NCBI GenBank assembly: GCA_030682255.1
Contig: JAUXOK010000028.1
Coordinates: 62,001-126,000, forward strand
Source of the DNA: Bacteroidota bacterium
Lineage (GTDB): Bacteria > Bacteroidota > Bacteroidia > NS11-12g > UBA955
DNA length: 64,000 bases
Direction: 5' to 3'
This document shows, one piece after another, positions 1-9,721 of the stretch. Position 1 is the stretch's first letter. Each line of letters starts with the position of its first letter. The translations under genes were made by a program, and so were the position numbers. The notes under the pieces are model-generated. The model was not told the origin of the DNA. It ran no database searches and worked only from the letters and a program-made list of their open reading frames with translations.

Positions 1-2
1 TT

Positions 3-620
3 AAAGTTAATAGTCCTTTAGACTTATTTTATTCTATTCAAAAAGGATTGATATCACAAGACAAACTTGATATTCATTTTATTGTCAACAATAAAATAAA
101 GACCATAACAAAAAGTGATTCCTTGGTCAAACAAAATTCTACAAATAAAACTAATAAAAAAGAAATTATTGTAGGCGAAGATAAAGACCTTGATTACACT
201 TTATCAAAATGTTGCAATCCAATTCCCGGTGATGATATTTTTGGATTTATTACAATAGGCGAAGGCGTAAAAATACATCGAACAAATTGTCCAAATGCTG
301 TTTCATTAATGAGCAACTATGGTTACAGAGTTATTAAGGCACAATGGCAAGATAGTTTAGTTAAAGATGATAAAAAATTCATAGCAGGCATTAAAATAAT
401 TGGGATAGATGATGTAGGTATTGTTAGTAGTTTAACTGATATTATTAGTAAAAACCATGGCGTAAATATGAAATCTATCACAATCGAAAGTAATAGTGGG
501 ACATTTGAAGGTACAATTGCCTTATTTGTAGACGACACCAAACACCTTGATTTACTTATTAAAAGTATTTTAGAAAAACATCCAACTATGCAAATTTCTA
601 GAGTAGATTTAAATTCATAA
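3..620 (+). CDS. RelA/SpoT family (p)ppGpp synthetase/hydrolase, C-terminal part (5' truncated)
   Basis: This is the last 205 residues of a bifunctional or monofunctional RSH alarmone enzyme, which makes or degrades (p)ppGpp in the cytosol during starvation. The reading frame is open to the window edge with no start, so the catalytic HD and synthetase domains lie outside. What is visible is the regulatory tail: a conserved-cysteine domain at visible residues about 63-105 (KCCNPIPGDD, then HRTNCPNA) and a C-terminal ACT domain at about 122-205. These domains contact the ribosome and modulate the catalytic half in known RSH proteins. Whether it hydrolyses, synthesises or does both cannot be told from this fragment. 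The following gene has its own promoter box. Confidence 0.93.
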   Translation, partial: KVNSPLDLFYSIQKGLISQDKLDIHFIVNNKIKTITKSDSLVKQNSTNKTNKKEIIVGEDKDLDYTLSKCCNPIPGDDIFGFITIGEGVKIHRTNCPNAVSLMSNYGYRVIKAQWQDSLVKDDKKFIAGIKIIGIDDVGIVSSLTDIISKNHGVNMKSITIESNSGTFEGTIALFVDDTKHLDLLIKSILEKHPTMQISRVDLNS

Positions 621-646
621 AACATTTTTAAATCAAAAAAAACAAA

Positions 647-654
647 TACCTTTG
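647..654 (+). promoter_or_regulatory. -7 box (TACCTTTG) of yebC
   Basis: Exact match to the Bacteroidota TAnnTTTG -7 element, 24 nt before the yebC ATG at 679. No clear -33 TTG is visible. Confidence 0.6.
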
Positions 655-678
655 CAGCGGTAAAAAAATTATGTCATA

Positions 679-1386
679 ATGGGAAGAGTATTTGAAAAAA
701 GAAAGCACACCATGTTTGCCCGATTTGATAAAATGTCCAAGACATTTACCAAATTTGGAAAAGAAATTGCAATGGCTGTAAAAGCAGCAGGTCCAGATCC
801 TGACACCAATGCAAAATTAAGGGTTGTTATTGCCAATGCCAAGAGTGCAAACATGCCAAAAGACAGAATTGAGGCAGCCATTAAACGCTCATCAAACAAG
901 GACACAAGTAACTACGAAGAAGTAAACTATGAGGCTATGTGTATGAAAGGTGTAGGTTTAATTATCGAAACAGCAACAGACAACCCAACAAGAACTGTTG
1001 CTAATATCAGAATGTATCTAAACAGAGGTGGTGGAGAATTAAGCAAATCTGGTAGTTTAGATTTTGCCTTTGAACGAAAAAGTATTTTTATTATCAATAC
1101 CGATCATGTTAATACAGAAGAGTTAGAATTTGAACTTATAGATGCTGGTTTGGAGGATATTGAAATAGAAGGCAATGAAATGGTACTAACCGCTTCTTTT
1201 GAAAATTTTGGCAATATGCAAAAAGCACTTGAATTCAAGGGGTTAAATATTGTTAGTGCAGAATTGCAACGATTACCAACATCACTTGTACAATTAAATG
1301 AAGAGGAAAAACAATTGGTAGAAAAACTAATTGAAAAACTAGAAGAAGATGACGATGTACAAAACGTCTATTCTAACATGGCATAA
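679..1386 (+). CDS. yebC: YebC/PmpR/TACO1 family protein
   Basis: A 235-residue cytosolic protein matching the usual YebC length. The N-terminus MGRVFEKRKHTMFAR and the block PDPDTNAKLRVVIANAKSAN are family hallmarks, followed by the NMPKDRIEAAIKR segment and a long acidic C-terminal part. Family members were described as transcriptional regulators; more recent work ties the family to translation of proline-rich stretches, so the precise role is open. The start is the ATG placed 24 nt behind an exact -7 box. It probably heads an operon with the universal stress gene (33 nt downstream) and the sugar kinase. Confidence 0.94.
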   Translation: MGRVFEKRKHTMFARFDKMSKTFTKFGKEIAMAVKAAGPDPDTNAKLRVVIANAKSANMPKDRIEAAIKRSSNKDTSNYEEVNYEAMCMKGVGLIIETATDNPTRTVANIRMYLNRGGGELSKSGSLDFAFERKSIFIINTDHVNTEELEFELIDAGLEDIEIEGNEMVLTASFENFGNMQKALEFKGLNIVSAELQRLPTSLVQLNEEEKQLVEKLIEKLEEDDDVQNVYSNMA

Positions 1387-1419
1387 TTACACAAAAAAAC
1401 AATCAACAATAATATTCTT

Positions 1420-2307
1420 ATGGAAAGAACCAACAACAACAATATCCTAGTTCCAACAGACTTTTCGGATGTAGCAAACAATGCGTTAGGACATGCATTA
1501 AAAATTGCTGAAGTTTATCAAAATGAAATCACATTAATCAATATCCAAGACGATGGTGGTCTTTTTGGATTATTTAACAATGATGAAAAAATGGCTTTGA
1601 TAGAAACAGGAATTAACACCAATCTTGACAAATTGATAGAAAAAGCTAAAGCTTCAAATCCAAATGTAAAAATCAACAAACGAATTGCATATGGTAAAGT
1701 CTACAAAGTAATTAATGATATAGCTGAAGATGAAAATTTTGATAGCATCATGATGGGCACAAATGGTGCTAGTGGGCTTCAACAAATTATTGGAAGTAAT
1801 TCTAGTCGTGTAATAAATTATGCTAAAGTACCGGTTATTGTAGTTAAAGAAAAATCTATTAGTCAGCATGGTTATGAAAAAATTGTGTTACCAATAGATT
1901 TATCTAGAGAAAGTAGACAAAAAGTAAAATGGGCGATTCATTTAGCTAAAAAATTCAATAGTACAATTCATGTTATTTTTGAAAATTCTACGGATTCAGA
2001 TTATAGAAATAAAATTTATGCTGTAGTTAATCAAACACAAGATATATTAGACAAAGGAGGTGTTCAATATATTGTAAGAGGACTTGAAGACGAAAAATAT
2101 CCAGATAGTTTTGCTGAAGACACATTGAATTATGCTGATGAAATTGAAGCTGATTTAATCATTATCATGACACAACAAGAAAAAGGGTTCAACGAGTTTC
2201 TATTAGGCAGCTATGCGCAACAAATTGTAAACCACGGTGGCAAAGTGCCTGTTATGTGTATTAACAGCGCTAGCACAGGAATTATAATGGATGGCGTGTT
2301 TAGTTAA
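1420..2307 (+). CDS. Tandem-domain universal stress protein
   Basis: 295 residues made of two UspA folds (about 8-145 and 150-285). The first domain opens with ILVPTDFSD and ends with MGTNGASG...GSNSSRV...VPVIVV, close to the ATP-binding G-x2-G-x9-G-S/T signature but with eight instead of nine residues between the glycines. The second domain has VLPIDLSRES at its start and a degenerate loop (TQQEKGFNEFLLGS), so it may not bind nucleotide. Such proteins are generally linked to stress survival; no specific partner is evident. It lies 33 nt after yebC and 12 nt before the kinase gene, so it is likely co-transcribed. A second two-domain paralogue is at 42014-42838. Confidence 0.92.
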   Translation: MERTNNNNILVPTDFSDVANNALGHALKIAEVYQNEITLINIQDDGGLFGLFNNDEKMALIETGINTNLDKLIEKAKASNPNVKINKRIAYGKVYKVINDIAEDENFDSIMMGTNGASGLQQIIGSNSSRVINYAKVPVIVVKEKSISQHGYEKIVLPIDLSRESRQKVKWAIHLAKKFNSTIHVIFENSTDSDYRNKIYAVVNQTQDILDKGGVQYIVRGLEDEKYPDSFAEDTLNYADEIEADLIIIMTQQEKGFNEFLLGSYAQQIVNHGGKVPVMCINSASTGIIMDGVFS

Positions 2308-2319
2308 TGATTCAAACCT

Positions 2320-3165
2320 ATGATTGTTGTTGCAGATTCTGGTAGCACAAAATGCGATTGGGCCATTATTCAAGGCAACCAAACAACTACAAGATTAAAA
2401 ACAATAGGCTTTAATCCAACTTTTCATTCTACTGAATTTATTTATGAGCATCTAAAAAGTACTTTCGATACTAATATTTTAGATAGTACAACAGAAATTT
2501 ATTTCTTTGGCGCTGGATGCTCAAATGACAATGAAAAAAAAATTGTTATAGAAGGCTTAAAAAAAATATTCAAAATTGCTAAAATAGAAGTTAAACATGA
2601 TTTAGAAGGAAGTGCAATAGCTACTTGTGGCAATGAAATAGGTATTTCATGTATTCTTGGAACTGGCAGTAATGCATGTTTATGGAATGGCAAAAGTATT
2701 GAAAAAAACACTTTTGTTTTTGGCAACGGTTATATTCTAGGTGACGAAGGAAGTGGAACCCATTTGGGTAAAATATTACTTAAATATTATTTTTATGATT
2801 TATTGCCCCAAGATATTAGATTAGAATTTGAATTGAAGTTTGGAAATAGAGAATCAATTATTCAAAATGTATATCAAAAAAGTGCACCAAATGTTTTTTT
2901 AGCTTCACTCTCCTATTTCATCAATGAACATAAAGAAGATCCAATAATGGAGGAATTAATCAATAAAGTTTTTCAGGAGTTTATTGATTGCACCATAAAA
3001 AGATTTGAACACTACCAATCAATTAATGTAAGTTTTGTTGGGTCAATTTCAACTGTTTTTGAAAAAGAATTAAGAAATATTTGTATAAAAAATCAAATCA
3101 AAGTTGGCAAAATAATTAAACAACCTATAGATGAATTAGTTAAATATTATTCTAACAAATCTTAA
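2320..3165 (+). CDS. BadF/BadG/BcrA/BcrD-type ATPase, N-acetylglucosamine-kinase-like
   Basis: 281 residues of the ASKHA (actin-like) ATPase fold. Phosphate-1 motif DSGSTKCDWAI at residues 5-15, phosphate-2/adenosine-type motifs GTGSNACLW (about 115) and GDEGSGTHLGK (about 141-151). Size and motif set fit the N-acetylglucosamine kinase group common in Bacteroidota rather than the large 2-hydroxyacyl-CoA dehydratase activators, which carry iron-sulfur cysteines that are absent here. A role in phosphorylating amino sugars recovered from peptidoglycan or chitin is inferred, not shown. It is the third gene of the yebC-usp-kinase string; the next gene starts 73 nt later with its own box-like element. 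Confidence 0.85.
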   Translation: MIVVADSGSTKCDWAIIQGNQTTTRLKTIGFNPTFHSTEFIYEHLKSTFDTNILDSTTEIYFFGAGCSNDNEKKIVIEGLKKIFKIAKIEVKHDLEGSAIATCGNEIGISCILGTGSNACLWNGKSIEKNTFVFGNGYILGDEGSGTHLGKILLKYYFYDLLPQDIRLEFELKFGNRESIIQNVYQKSAPNVFLASLSYFINEHKEDPIMEELINKVFQEFIDCTIKRFEHYQSINVSFVGSISTVFEKELRNICIKNQIKVGKIIKQPIDELVKYYSNKS

Positions 3166-3238
3166 CACAATTCAAACAAAAAATCATAAATCAGATTTTC
3201 TTTAATTTGTAACAAAAACACTTTATTATTGCAAGAGT

Positions 3239-5008
3239 ATGTCAAATAAAGAATCTTGGGGCTCGAGAGTTGGTTTAATATTAGCCATGGCAGGAAATGC
3301 CGTTGGTCTTGGTAATTTTTTAAGATTTCCTGTTCAAGCTATTCAAAATGGTGGTGGTGCGTTTATTTTTCCATATTTAGTATGTTTCTTGTTAATGGGT
3401 CTTCCATTACTCTATGTTGAATGGGCAATGGGACGATTTGGGGGAAAAAGTAAAAACCATTCAACGCCTTTCATACTAGATAGTATGGACAAAGGCAGAC
3501 TTTGGAAATATATTGGTGTATTTGGAATTTTTACTAATATTGCAGTAGCCGCATATTATTGTTATCTCGAAAGTTGGACTTTAAGTTATGTATGGCATTC
3601 AATTAGTGGTAGTTTTCATGGCAAAACGCAATTAGAAATAGCATCATTTTTTGGTAATTATGTTTCTTTAACAACCATAGAACCTATCATATTTTGGATC
3701 ATTTGTTTATTATTTAATACTTGGATATTAAGCAAGGGATTAAAAGGAGGTGTTGAAAAAACAGCCAAAATAGGCATGCCTTTATTGATACTTTTTGGTA
3801 TTATATTAGCAATCAAAGGATTTACACTAGAAGAGGGTGTAAATGGCGCAATCAATGATGGTACTGTGGGACTTAATTATCTATGGACACCAGATTTTGG
3901 TTCGATATGGAATTTTAAAGTTTGGTTAGCCGCAGCAGGTCAAATATTTTTCACATTGTCTTTAGGGATGGGATCTATACATTGTTACGCATCCTACATT
4001 AACGAAAAAGATGATATTGCTTTAAACTCGCAATCAGCAGGTTGGATGAATGAATTTGTTGAAGTTGTATTAGGAAGTTCTATTTTGATTCCAATTGCTA
4101 TTGGATATTTAGGTATTGACAATGTTGTTGAAATGACCAAAACAGGTGGTTTAGGCTTAGGTTTCAAAACATTGCCTTATTTGTTTCAACAATGGGGACC
4201 TGTTTTAAGCGTTTTAGCGGGAGTTATGTGGTTTGGTTTGTTATTTTTTGCTGGGGTAACATCCTCTCTAGCTATGGGTACACCTTGGATTGGTTTTCTA
4301 GAAGATGAATTTGGTTGGAAAAGAAAAAATGCGGCATGGTCATTTGGTCTGATTGTTTTCGCCTTAGGATTACCTACTGTTTTGTTTTTCAATCAAGGTG
4401 TATTTGATGAATACGACTATTGGGCTGGAACTGTTTCTTTAGTAATTTTTGCATTAATTGAAATTATCTTATTTTCATGGGTATTTGGTATCAATAAAGG
4501 TTGGAAAGAAATTAATCTTAGTGCGGATATCAAAGTACCTATTGCCTATAAATTTATTATTAAGTATATCACCCCTTTGATTTTGCTTGTTGTGTTCATT
4601 GGCAGCTTGCCAAGTATTTGGAGCACAATTAATCATACAGATGCCAAAGCTGAAATTAATTATGCACTTAATCCAAGTATATTGACTAATGAAATAGAAA
4701 TTATTAAAACATCAGATTTAAATACTATATCAGACGATCTAATTTATCATGGAACAGAAATCATGAAAAACAATTCTTTGAATAAAGATCAAAAAAATGC
4801 TATATTTAATATCAGAGCAAAACAAAAAATGCATGATGAGTTTATTGATGCTAAATTCGAGAAAGACCAATTTATAAATAATCACTATAAGAATATGAAA
4901 TTCAAAAACATCTCAAGGCCTTTCCTTTTGGCAATTTTTGGACTCATCGTTTTTATGGTTCACCTAGCTAATAAAAAAAGAAAAAAACTTAATAATAATT
5001 TACTATGA
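3239..5008 (+). CDS. Neurotransmitter:sodium symporter (NSS/SNF) family transporter, MetP-like
   Basis: 589-residue polytopic inner-membrane protein of the LeuT fold. The first span carries the NSS sodium-site signature GNAVGLGNFLRFP at residues 19-31, followed by NGGGAFIFPY. About twelve membrane segments can be recognised, and the C-terminus is extended by roughly 110 residues including one more span (FLLAIFGLIVFMVHL) and a basic tail. The substrate is probably an amino acid; methionine/alanine is suggested only by the small MetS-like partner whose ATG overlaps this stop codon (ATGA at 5005-5008). A near-consensus -7 element TATTATTG (3224-3231) ends 7 nt before the ATG. Sodium-driven uptake is established for the family; the substrate is inference. 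Confidence 0.93.
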   Translation: MSNKESWGSRVGLILAMAGNAVGLGNFLRFPVQAIQNGGGAFIFPYLVCFLLMGLPLLYVEWAMGRFGGKSKNHSTPFILDSMDKGRLWKYIGVFGIFTNIAVAAYYCYLESWTLSYVWHSISGSFHGKTQLEIASFFGNYVSLTTIEPIIFWIICLLFNTWILSKGLKGGVEKTAKIGMPLLILFGIILAIKGFTLEEGVNGAINDGTVGLNYLWTPDFGSIWNFKVWLAAAGQIFFTLSLGMGSIHCYASYINEKDDIALNSQSAGWMNEFVEVVLGSSILIPIAIGYLGIDNVVEMTKTGGLGLGFKTLPYLFQQWGPVLSVLAGVMWFGLLFFAGVTSSLAMGTPWIGFLEDEFGWKRKNAAWSFGLIVFALGLPTVLFFNQGVFDEYDYWAGTVSLVIFALIEIILFSWVFGINKGWKEINLSADIKVPIAYKFIIKYITPLILLVVFIGSLPSIWSTINHTDAKAEINYALNPSILTNEIEIIKTSDLNTISDDLIYHGTEIMKNNSLNKDQKNAIFNIRAKQKMHDEFIDAKFEKDQFINNHYKNMKFKNISRPFLLAIFGLIVFMVHLANKKRKKLNNNLL

Positions 5009-5139
5009 ATACTTCAGCCTTGATTATGATGATTTCAGCAATGACAATTGTTTCGTCTATGACCATTTATTACTTTATAAAAGTATTAAGAACTCCGGTT
5101 AAAAATCCCAAAGAAGATAGTTTCGAAGACACCAATTAA
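5005..5139 (+). CDS. MetS-like NSS transporter small subunit (44 aa)
   Basis: A 44-residue single-span membrane protein beginning MNTSALIMMISAM, which strongly resembles the start of MetS family small subunits (M-x-T-S-A-I-I-M-M). In Corynebacterium MetS is needed together with the NSS protein MetP for methionine/alanine uptake. Its ATG overlaps the stop of the symporter gene by 4 nt (ATGA), which implies translational coupling. One hydrophobic helix (residues about 5-25) is followed by a charged cytosolic tail rich in Lys, Glu and Asp. Too short for routine gene calling. Confidence 0.8.
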   Translation: MNTSALIMMISAMTIVSSMTIYYFIKVLRTPVKNPKEDSFEDTN

Positions 5140-5140
5140 T

Positions 5141-5296
5141 ATGAACGACTCTCTAAACGCCATTACGGTTTCTCAATTTAAAACAACTCTGATAATTTCA
5201 GAAATTGTTATCACAGCTATTGTAATAGTTGGATTTTTTATGATCTTTAACCGATTTACTAAAAAAAACAAAGAACATCAAAAAACAATCGAATGA
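5141..5296 (+). CDS. 51-aa single-span membrane protein, possible second NSS accessory subunit
   Basis: The ATG lies one nucleotide after the stop of the MetS-like gene. The 51-residue product has a short polar N-terminus (MNDSLNAITVSQFK), one hydrophobic helix (about 16-37, IISEIVITAIVIVGFFMIF) and a basic tail (NRFTKKNKEHQK), giving a positive-inside orientation with the tail in the cytosol. It has no MetS-type start and I do not recognise a family. The operon position is the only clue to function: a second small partner of the sodium symporter. The stop codon abuts the stop of convergent tamB (TGATTA, 5294-5299). Confidence 0.6.
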   Translation: MNDSLNAITVSQFKTTLIISEIVITAIVIVGFFMIFNRFTKKNKEHQKTIE

Positions 5297-8200
5297 TTAT
5301 TGAGGTGAATTAGTATCTAAATCAATCTCATTTTTCTTTTTTTTCTTTTTTCTAAAGTTAAAAAAGCGATTAAATTCTTTTGTGTATACAATACCAACAC
5401 CATTTGTAGTTATAGGTGTGTTTAGTGAAGTAGTATTAACTTGGTTGAAATTAGACCTAGTATAAGCTTTAATTTTTATATTGCCTTTTTTAGTGACACG
5501 ATATTCTAAATTAATATTTGGTCTATTAGTTAAATTGCTTATACTTCCATCAAAAGTTAATTTATCATTTAAAAAGCGTTTACTTAACATCAAACCATAT
5601 TCGAGTGGCAATGTGATATTTCCATTTTTATAAATGATATTGACACTCCAATTGGGATCTATTTTATTTAGCCAATTACTCAACTGGGCGGATAAAAGTT
5701 CACTACCTGCTGTAGATAAAGCTTGAGATCCTACATTATTAACACCCAAACTAGCCTCAGCAAAGGTTGGTGTTAAAAATTGTTTCATGATTAATAGACT
5801 AAACACTTGCCTGCTTACTTCGTCTTTGTCTGCTTTAATTCTACCTATAACTGATTGTAGAGCAACATAATCGTCTGGCGCTTCGTATTGTAATCTTGGA
5901 AAATTCAAACCAAAAGAAATTTCTGGAGAAAATAAATTACCTTTTAAATACAATTCACTTTCTGCAGTAATGATAACATTTCCTGTATTGCCTTGCAAAT
6001 TATTATTTAGATTAAATGCCAATTGAAAAGGTTGAGAACTTGCTCTTTCTGAATTAAATGCCACAATGTCCAATTTAGCATCTAAGGGGTCGCCATACCA
6101 TGTTATTGTTCCCCCTGGCCGGATAAAAAACGGTTTATTGTAAATATCAAAAGCTGTAAATAAGTATTTCCCTTGTGTTACTTTATAACTTCCAAACATA
6201 CTAAAATCACCATTGCTATTCATTTCCATTTTAAGATTACCATTGCCTGAACCCTTTATTTTGTCTCCTAAAGTTTCATCAAAAATAATTTCTATTTGAG
6301 CATCTGATGTTGCTTCTATATCAATAACGAGTGAATTTAAAGGAAAATCATCTTCAACTCCCTTTACTTTCTTTTTTAAAGTTTTGAAATGAACAAAACT
6401 TGGCAAATCAGAAACCTCACCATCGCTTATTGGTAAATAAAAGAATGTATTTGGCATTGTTTTAGCGTCAATTCGAATGTCTAATTTATCAAAAGGTCCA
6501 TTAATACTTGCATTTCCAGACATATAGGCTTGACCATAATACAAGCTATTTTGAAATGATTTGGTATTTAGAATTAAAAAATTATTTAAATCTCTAATAT
6601 TCAAATTCAACTGATATTCTTTAAATGATTGATGCAATACATTACCAGCTACTTGACCCTTATTCCCTTTTAGATCAAATACTTCAAAAGGCACTATTTC
6701 AAACTTGTTTTTCTTTGATTTTATAACTGTTGAAAAGCTAATAGGAACGTTTAAATAATCTATTACAGCAAAAGCCTTTTCTACAATTATATCACCTACC
6801 ATATCAGGTCCATCAAAAGTTCCAGTAACTTTAAGGCTATCTCTAGTGTATACTATGCCTTCCATTTGACTAAATATCCCTTTTAAAAATGGCTGAAATA
6901 CTCTTAATTGTGTTTTAGGTAATATTACCGATAAATTTAAATTATCTGTTTTACTTTGATAATCTATCAAACCTTCAATTTTTAAAGAATCTAACAATCC
7001 ATTCAACACATTTATTTTGAGACGTTGTGGTTCTTTAAAACTATTATTACTTGTTACTAAAGAAAAATCGCCAAGAGTATCTGCTCCCATAACAAATGTT
7101 TTGATTAATAAATCCGATACAAATCCTGGTGAATCTTTTGATGAAGCATATCGAATATTACCATTGGTAATACCCGCGAATTTTGGAATTGATTTATCTA
7201 AAATGAAGTAATTAATATTCTTAACATCAAAATTATCTAAATTAAAAAGAATATCATTAACTGCCATTTCACCAAACTCACCACTGAATTCAATTTTTTG
7301 AGTTTGATTTTTAAATACAAATTGATTAAATTGAATTTTATCACTTTCAAATAAAACAAATGCTTTATTTTCTAATTGCCAAAACTCTTGATCTAAAGCA
7401 AAATATGTGCTATCAAAATTAAGATATACAGAGTCCCTAAAGAATTTAAATTCACCTGAAGTATTTAATCCCATTTTCCACGAAGTATCTTTGGCATTTA
7501 GGTTAAAATTAATTCTATTTTCCTCAACTTTTGCTCTTAAGTCGATATCATTAATCAAAAAATTATTAAAATCGGTAAATCCATTGGATAAAAGCGTGAT
7601 ATTAAGCGTTTCACCTTGATTTTTAATTGCACTAAATTGAATATCTGAAACCTCATATTTTCCAATTTTAATAGCTTTATTGGTACTTTCAACTTTTATT
7701 TCATTTTTAAGAGAGTGATAATAGCCATTGACATTAAATGGTGTAAATTGCACTTTAGGTAAATATAAACTAGAAAGTTGATCCGGTTGTTTGATATTGA
7801 TTAAAAACTCAAAATCTTCATCAGGAATTATACCATCAGGCTTTTTTACAAATGCTGGCAATAATTGATGAGCAAAATTGATGATAGAAACGTTTAACTT
7901 TGATAATTTAAAATCGCCATCAAGATAAATATCAATAGGCTCGCTCAACAATCTAATTTCCTTTTGTCCTTTGTCATTATTAGATGTAAGCATTAAATTA
8001 GGGATTTTTGTTGTATGATTGTTACGATTAATGCTGATATTATTACCACTAACAACACCAAGCATATCATCAATAGAATTTCCAGTAAAATTAAAAACAA
8101 AATCGCCTTTTATGATGTGGTTGATTGTATCTAAACCAAGTGAGAATAAATTAATCGCTTTAACATCTAAATTAAAATTGCCTTCTGGAACTTTTTTGTC

Positions 8201-9721
8201 TGTTTTAAAAAATCCATCGAAAGCAAAATCTAAATTAGGATCCTTGACAAGTAAAGTTCCTGAGTAAAAATCTTTTTTTAATTTGCCAGTAGCTTCAATA
8301 TTTTTAAAAGATTTTTGATTGTAAAATAGTTCGTTTATTATTCCATCAATCTCAAAATCAAAAGATTCTTCAGAAAAACCTTGCCCTACAATATTTAAAT
8401 TAAATGATAAATTATCTACTGGTGAAAATGGTATAAATGTTTGTAATTTAAAATGATCACTAATTAGTTTCCCCTTAAATAACCCGTTGTCTAATCCATT
8501 TTTAAACTTTAAGTTCAAATCTGTATCAAAGTCTCCTAGCTCTGTTTTAATATGACCAAAAGTAATAAAATCATTAAAAAAACCCGAAAATTGTCCTTTG
8601 TAATTAATGATTCCTAAAGATTTAAAATTTTCCGGTAATTTCGACATGGAAATTGCATTAATATCTTCATAAATAGTGGTTAATGATTTCACATCAAAAT
8701 CTAAAATCGTATTTTCAAAATCGGGCAAACCTGTCATAGACCAATCTCCTCTAAAATTTGTTTTTTCAAATAACGACAAGTTGGTATTTTTTCCCTTTAT
8801 CTTTGTTAAGAAACCTTCAAAACCTCCAGATGCGATTAATCTAGTATGATATTCTTTAAAATTATGGCTAAAATAAGCTAAATCATCGGAATGAATAACA
8901 GAGGAATCCAGAAATCCCTTCATGTAAACCGAATCATTAAAATTATTATAAGATTTCCAATTCTGAGTTTTCATTGAAAATTGATTTCTCAAAATACTTT
9001 TTGGAGTTTTTAAAAATAACTTGTTAAATTCAATTCCCTTAGCATGAATATTAGCATGTGCTTGAACATCTATAACTCTAAGTCCACAGTTTTCAATAGT
9101 TGAAAGCTTATTAATTTTAAAATTCAAGGAATCATCAATTAAATAAAAATCTGTAATATTTCCATTGATTTTCTTAAAACTAAAATCCGTATAAATAAAA
9201 TCTAAAAAATCTGGTCTTTCTTCATTTCTATCAAAATAATCAAAACGCATGTTATCAAGATGAACGTTTTCACTGTATATCGTCCAAATTATTTTAGGTT
9301 TGTTGGGATCTCTTGGCCCACTATCAAAAAAATCTATGAAAAATTGATAATTAGCAAAATCATTGCCTTTGTGTTGACCAAGATAAACTTTACCATCTTC
9401 TAAACTGATATAGTTTAGCTTTATGATATGTTTAATTTTATCGTAAGAATGGTAATCAACTTTTAATTTACCAAAATAAAACAAAGTGTCATGGTTTAAA
9501 TCTTCGACAAAAACATTTTCAAAAACTGCCGTTTTAAAAAAATCTATATCAACTCCAGAGATTGATACTGTAGCACCTACCTCGTCAGACAACCAATTAC
9601 AAGCTTTATTGACTATCCAAGTTTGAAATGGCGAACTTCTAAAAATTATATATAATAAACCTATTGAAAATAATAAGAGTAGTATAAATAATCGCGCTAT
9701 TTTAGATATTTTTGCAGTCAA
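5297..9721 (-). CDS. tamB: Translocation/assembly module protein TamB (DUF490)
   Basis: About 1474 residues. An N-terminal signal anchor (ARLFILLLLFSIGLLYIIF) is followed by the Bacteroidota TamB start WLSDEVGATVSISGVDIDFF, a very long repetitive beta-rich region and a C-terminal DUF490 domain (roughly residues 1000-1440). TamB-type proteins span the periplasm and are involved in outer-membrane protein insertion and lipid transport. The longest frame would begin at a TTG at 9728-9730, but that TTG is part of an exact -7 box (TAACTTTG, 9728-9735). I therefore place the start at the next in-frame TTG (9719-9721), 6 nt behind the box; neither start is an ATG. The tail is very basic (KKKKKK). Divergent from tsaD. 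Confidence 0.88.
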   Translation of the reverse strand: MTAKISKIARLFILLLLFSIGLLYIIFRSSPFQTWIVNKACNWLSDEVGATVSISGVDIDFFKTAVFENVFVEDLNHDTLFYFGKLKVDYHSYDKIKHIIKLNYISLEDGKVYLGQHKGNDFANYQFFIDFFDSGPRDPNKPKIIWTIYSENVHLDNMRFDYFDRNEERPDFLDFIYTDFSFKKINGNITDFYLIDDSLNFKINKLSTIENCGLRVIDVQAHANIHAKGIEFNKLFLKTPKSILRNQFSMKTQNWKSYNNFNDSVYMKGFLDSSVIHSDDLAYFSHNFKEYHTRLIASGGFEGFLTKIKGKNTNLSLFEKTNFRGDWSMTGLPDFENTILDFDVKSLTTIYEDINAISMSKLPENFKSLGIINYKGQFSGFFNDFITFGHIKTELGDFDTDLNLKFKNGLDNGLFKGKLISDHFKLQTFIPFSPVDNLSFNLNIVGQGFSEESFDFEIDGIINELFYNQKSFKNIEATGKLKKDFYSGTLLVKDPNLDFAFDGFFKTDKKVPEGNFNLDVKAINLFSLGLDTINHIIKGDFVFNFTGNSIDDMLGVVSGNNISINRNNHTTKIPNLMLTSNNDKGQKEIRLLSEPIDIYLDGDFKLSKLNVSIINFAHQLLPAFVKKPDGIIPDEDFEFLINIKQPDQLSSLYLPKVQFTPFNVNGYYHSLKNEIKVESTNKAIKIGKYEVSDIQFSAIKNQGETLNITLLSNGFTDFNNFLINDIDLRAKVEENRINFNLNAKDTSWKMGLNTSGEFKFFRDSVYLNFDSTYFALDQEFWQLENKAFVLFESDKIQFNQFVFKNQTQKIEFSGEFGEMAVNDILFNLDNFDVKNINYFILDKSIPKFAGITNGNIRYASSKDSPGFVSDLLIKTFVMGADTLGDFSLVTSNNSFKEPQRLKINVLNGLLDSLKIEGLIDYQSKTDNLNLSVILPKTQLRVFQPFLKGIFSQMEGIVYTRDSLKVTGTFDGPDMVGDIIVEKAFAVIDYLNVPISFSTVIKSKKNKFEIVPFEVFDLKGNKGQVAGNVLHQSFKEYQLNLNIRDLNNFLILNTKSFQNSLYYGQAYMSGNASINGPFDKLDIRIDAKTMPNTFFYLPISDGEVSDLPSFVHFKTLKKKVKGVEDDFPLNSLVIDIEATSDAQIEIIFDETLGDKIKGSGNGNLKMEMNSNGDFSMFGSYKVTQGKYLFTAFDIYNKPFFIRPGGTITWYGDPLDAKLDIVAFNSERASSQPFQLAFNLNNNLQGNTGNVIITAESELYLKGNLFSPEISFGLNFPRLQYEAPDDYVALQSVIGRIKADKDEVSRQVFSLLIMKQFLTPTFAEASLGVNNVGSQALSTAGSELLSAQLSNWLNKIDPNWSVNIIYKNGNITLPLEYGLMLSKRFLNDKLTFDGSISNLTNRPNINLEYRVTKKGNIKIKAYTRSNFNQVNTTSLNTPITTNGVGIVYTKEFNRFFNFRKKKKKKNEIDLDTNSPQ
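9707..9714 (+). promoter_or_regulatory. -7 box (TATTTTTG) of tsaD
   Basis: Exact TAnnTTTG on the plus strand, 50 nt before the tsaD ATG. It lies inside the first codons of tamB, so the tsaD promoter overlaps the tamB transcription unit. Confidence 0.5.

Noticed and set aside
323-625. 100-codon minus-strand frame opposite the RelA/SpoT end
   Set aside because: It mirrors the reading frame of a clearly conserved ACT domain, so it is a shadow frame.
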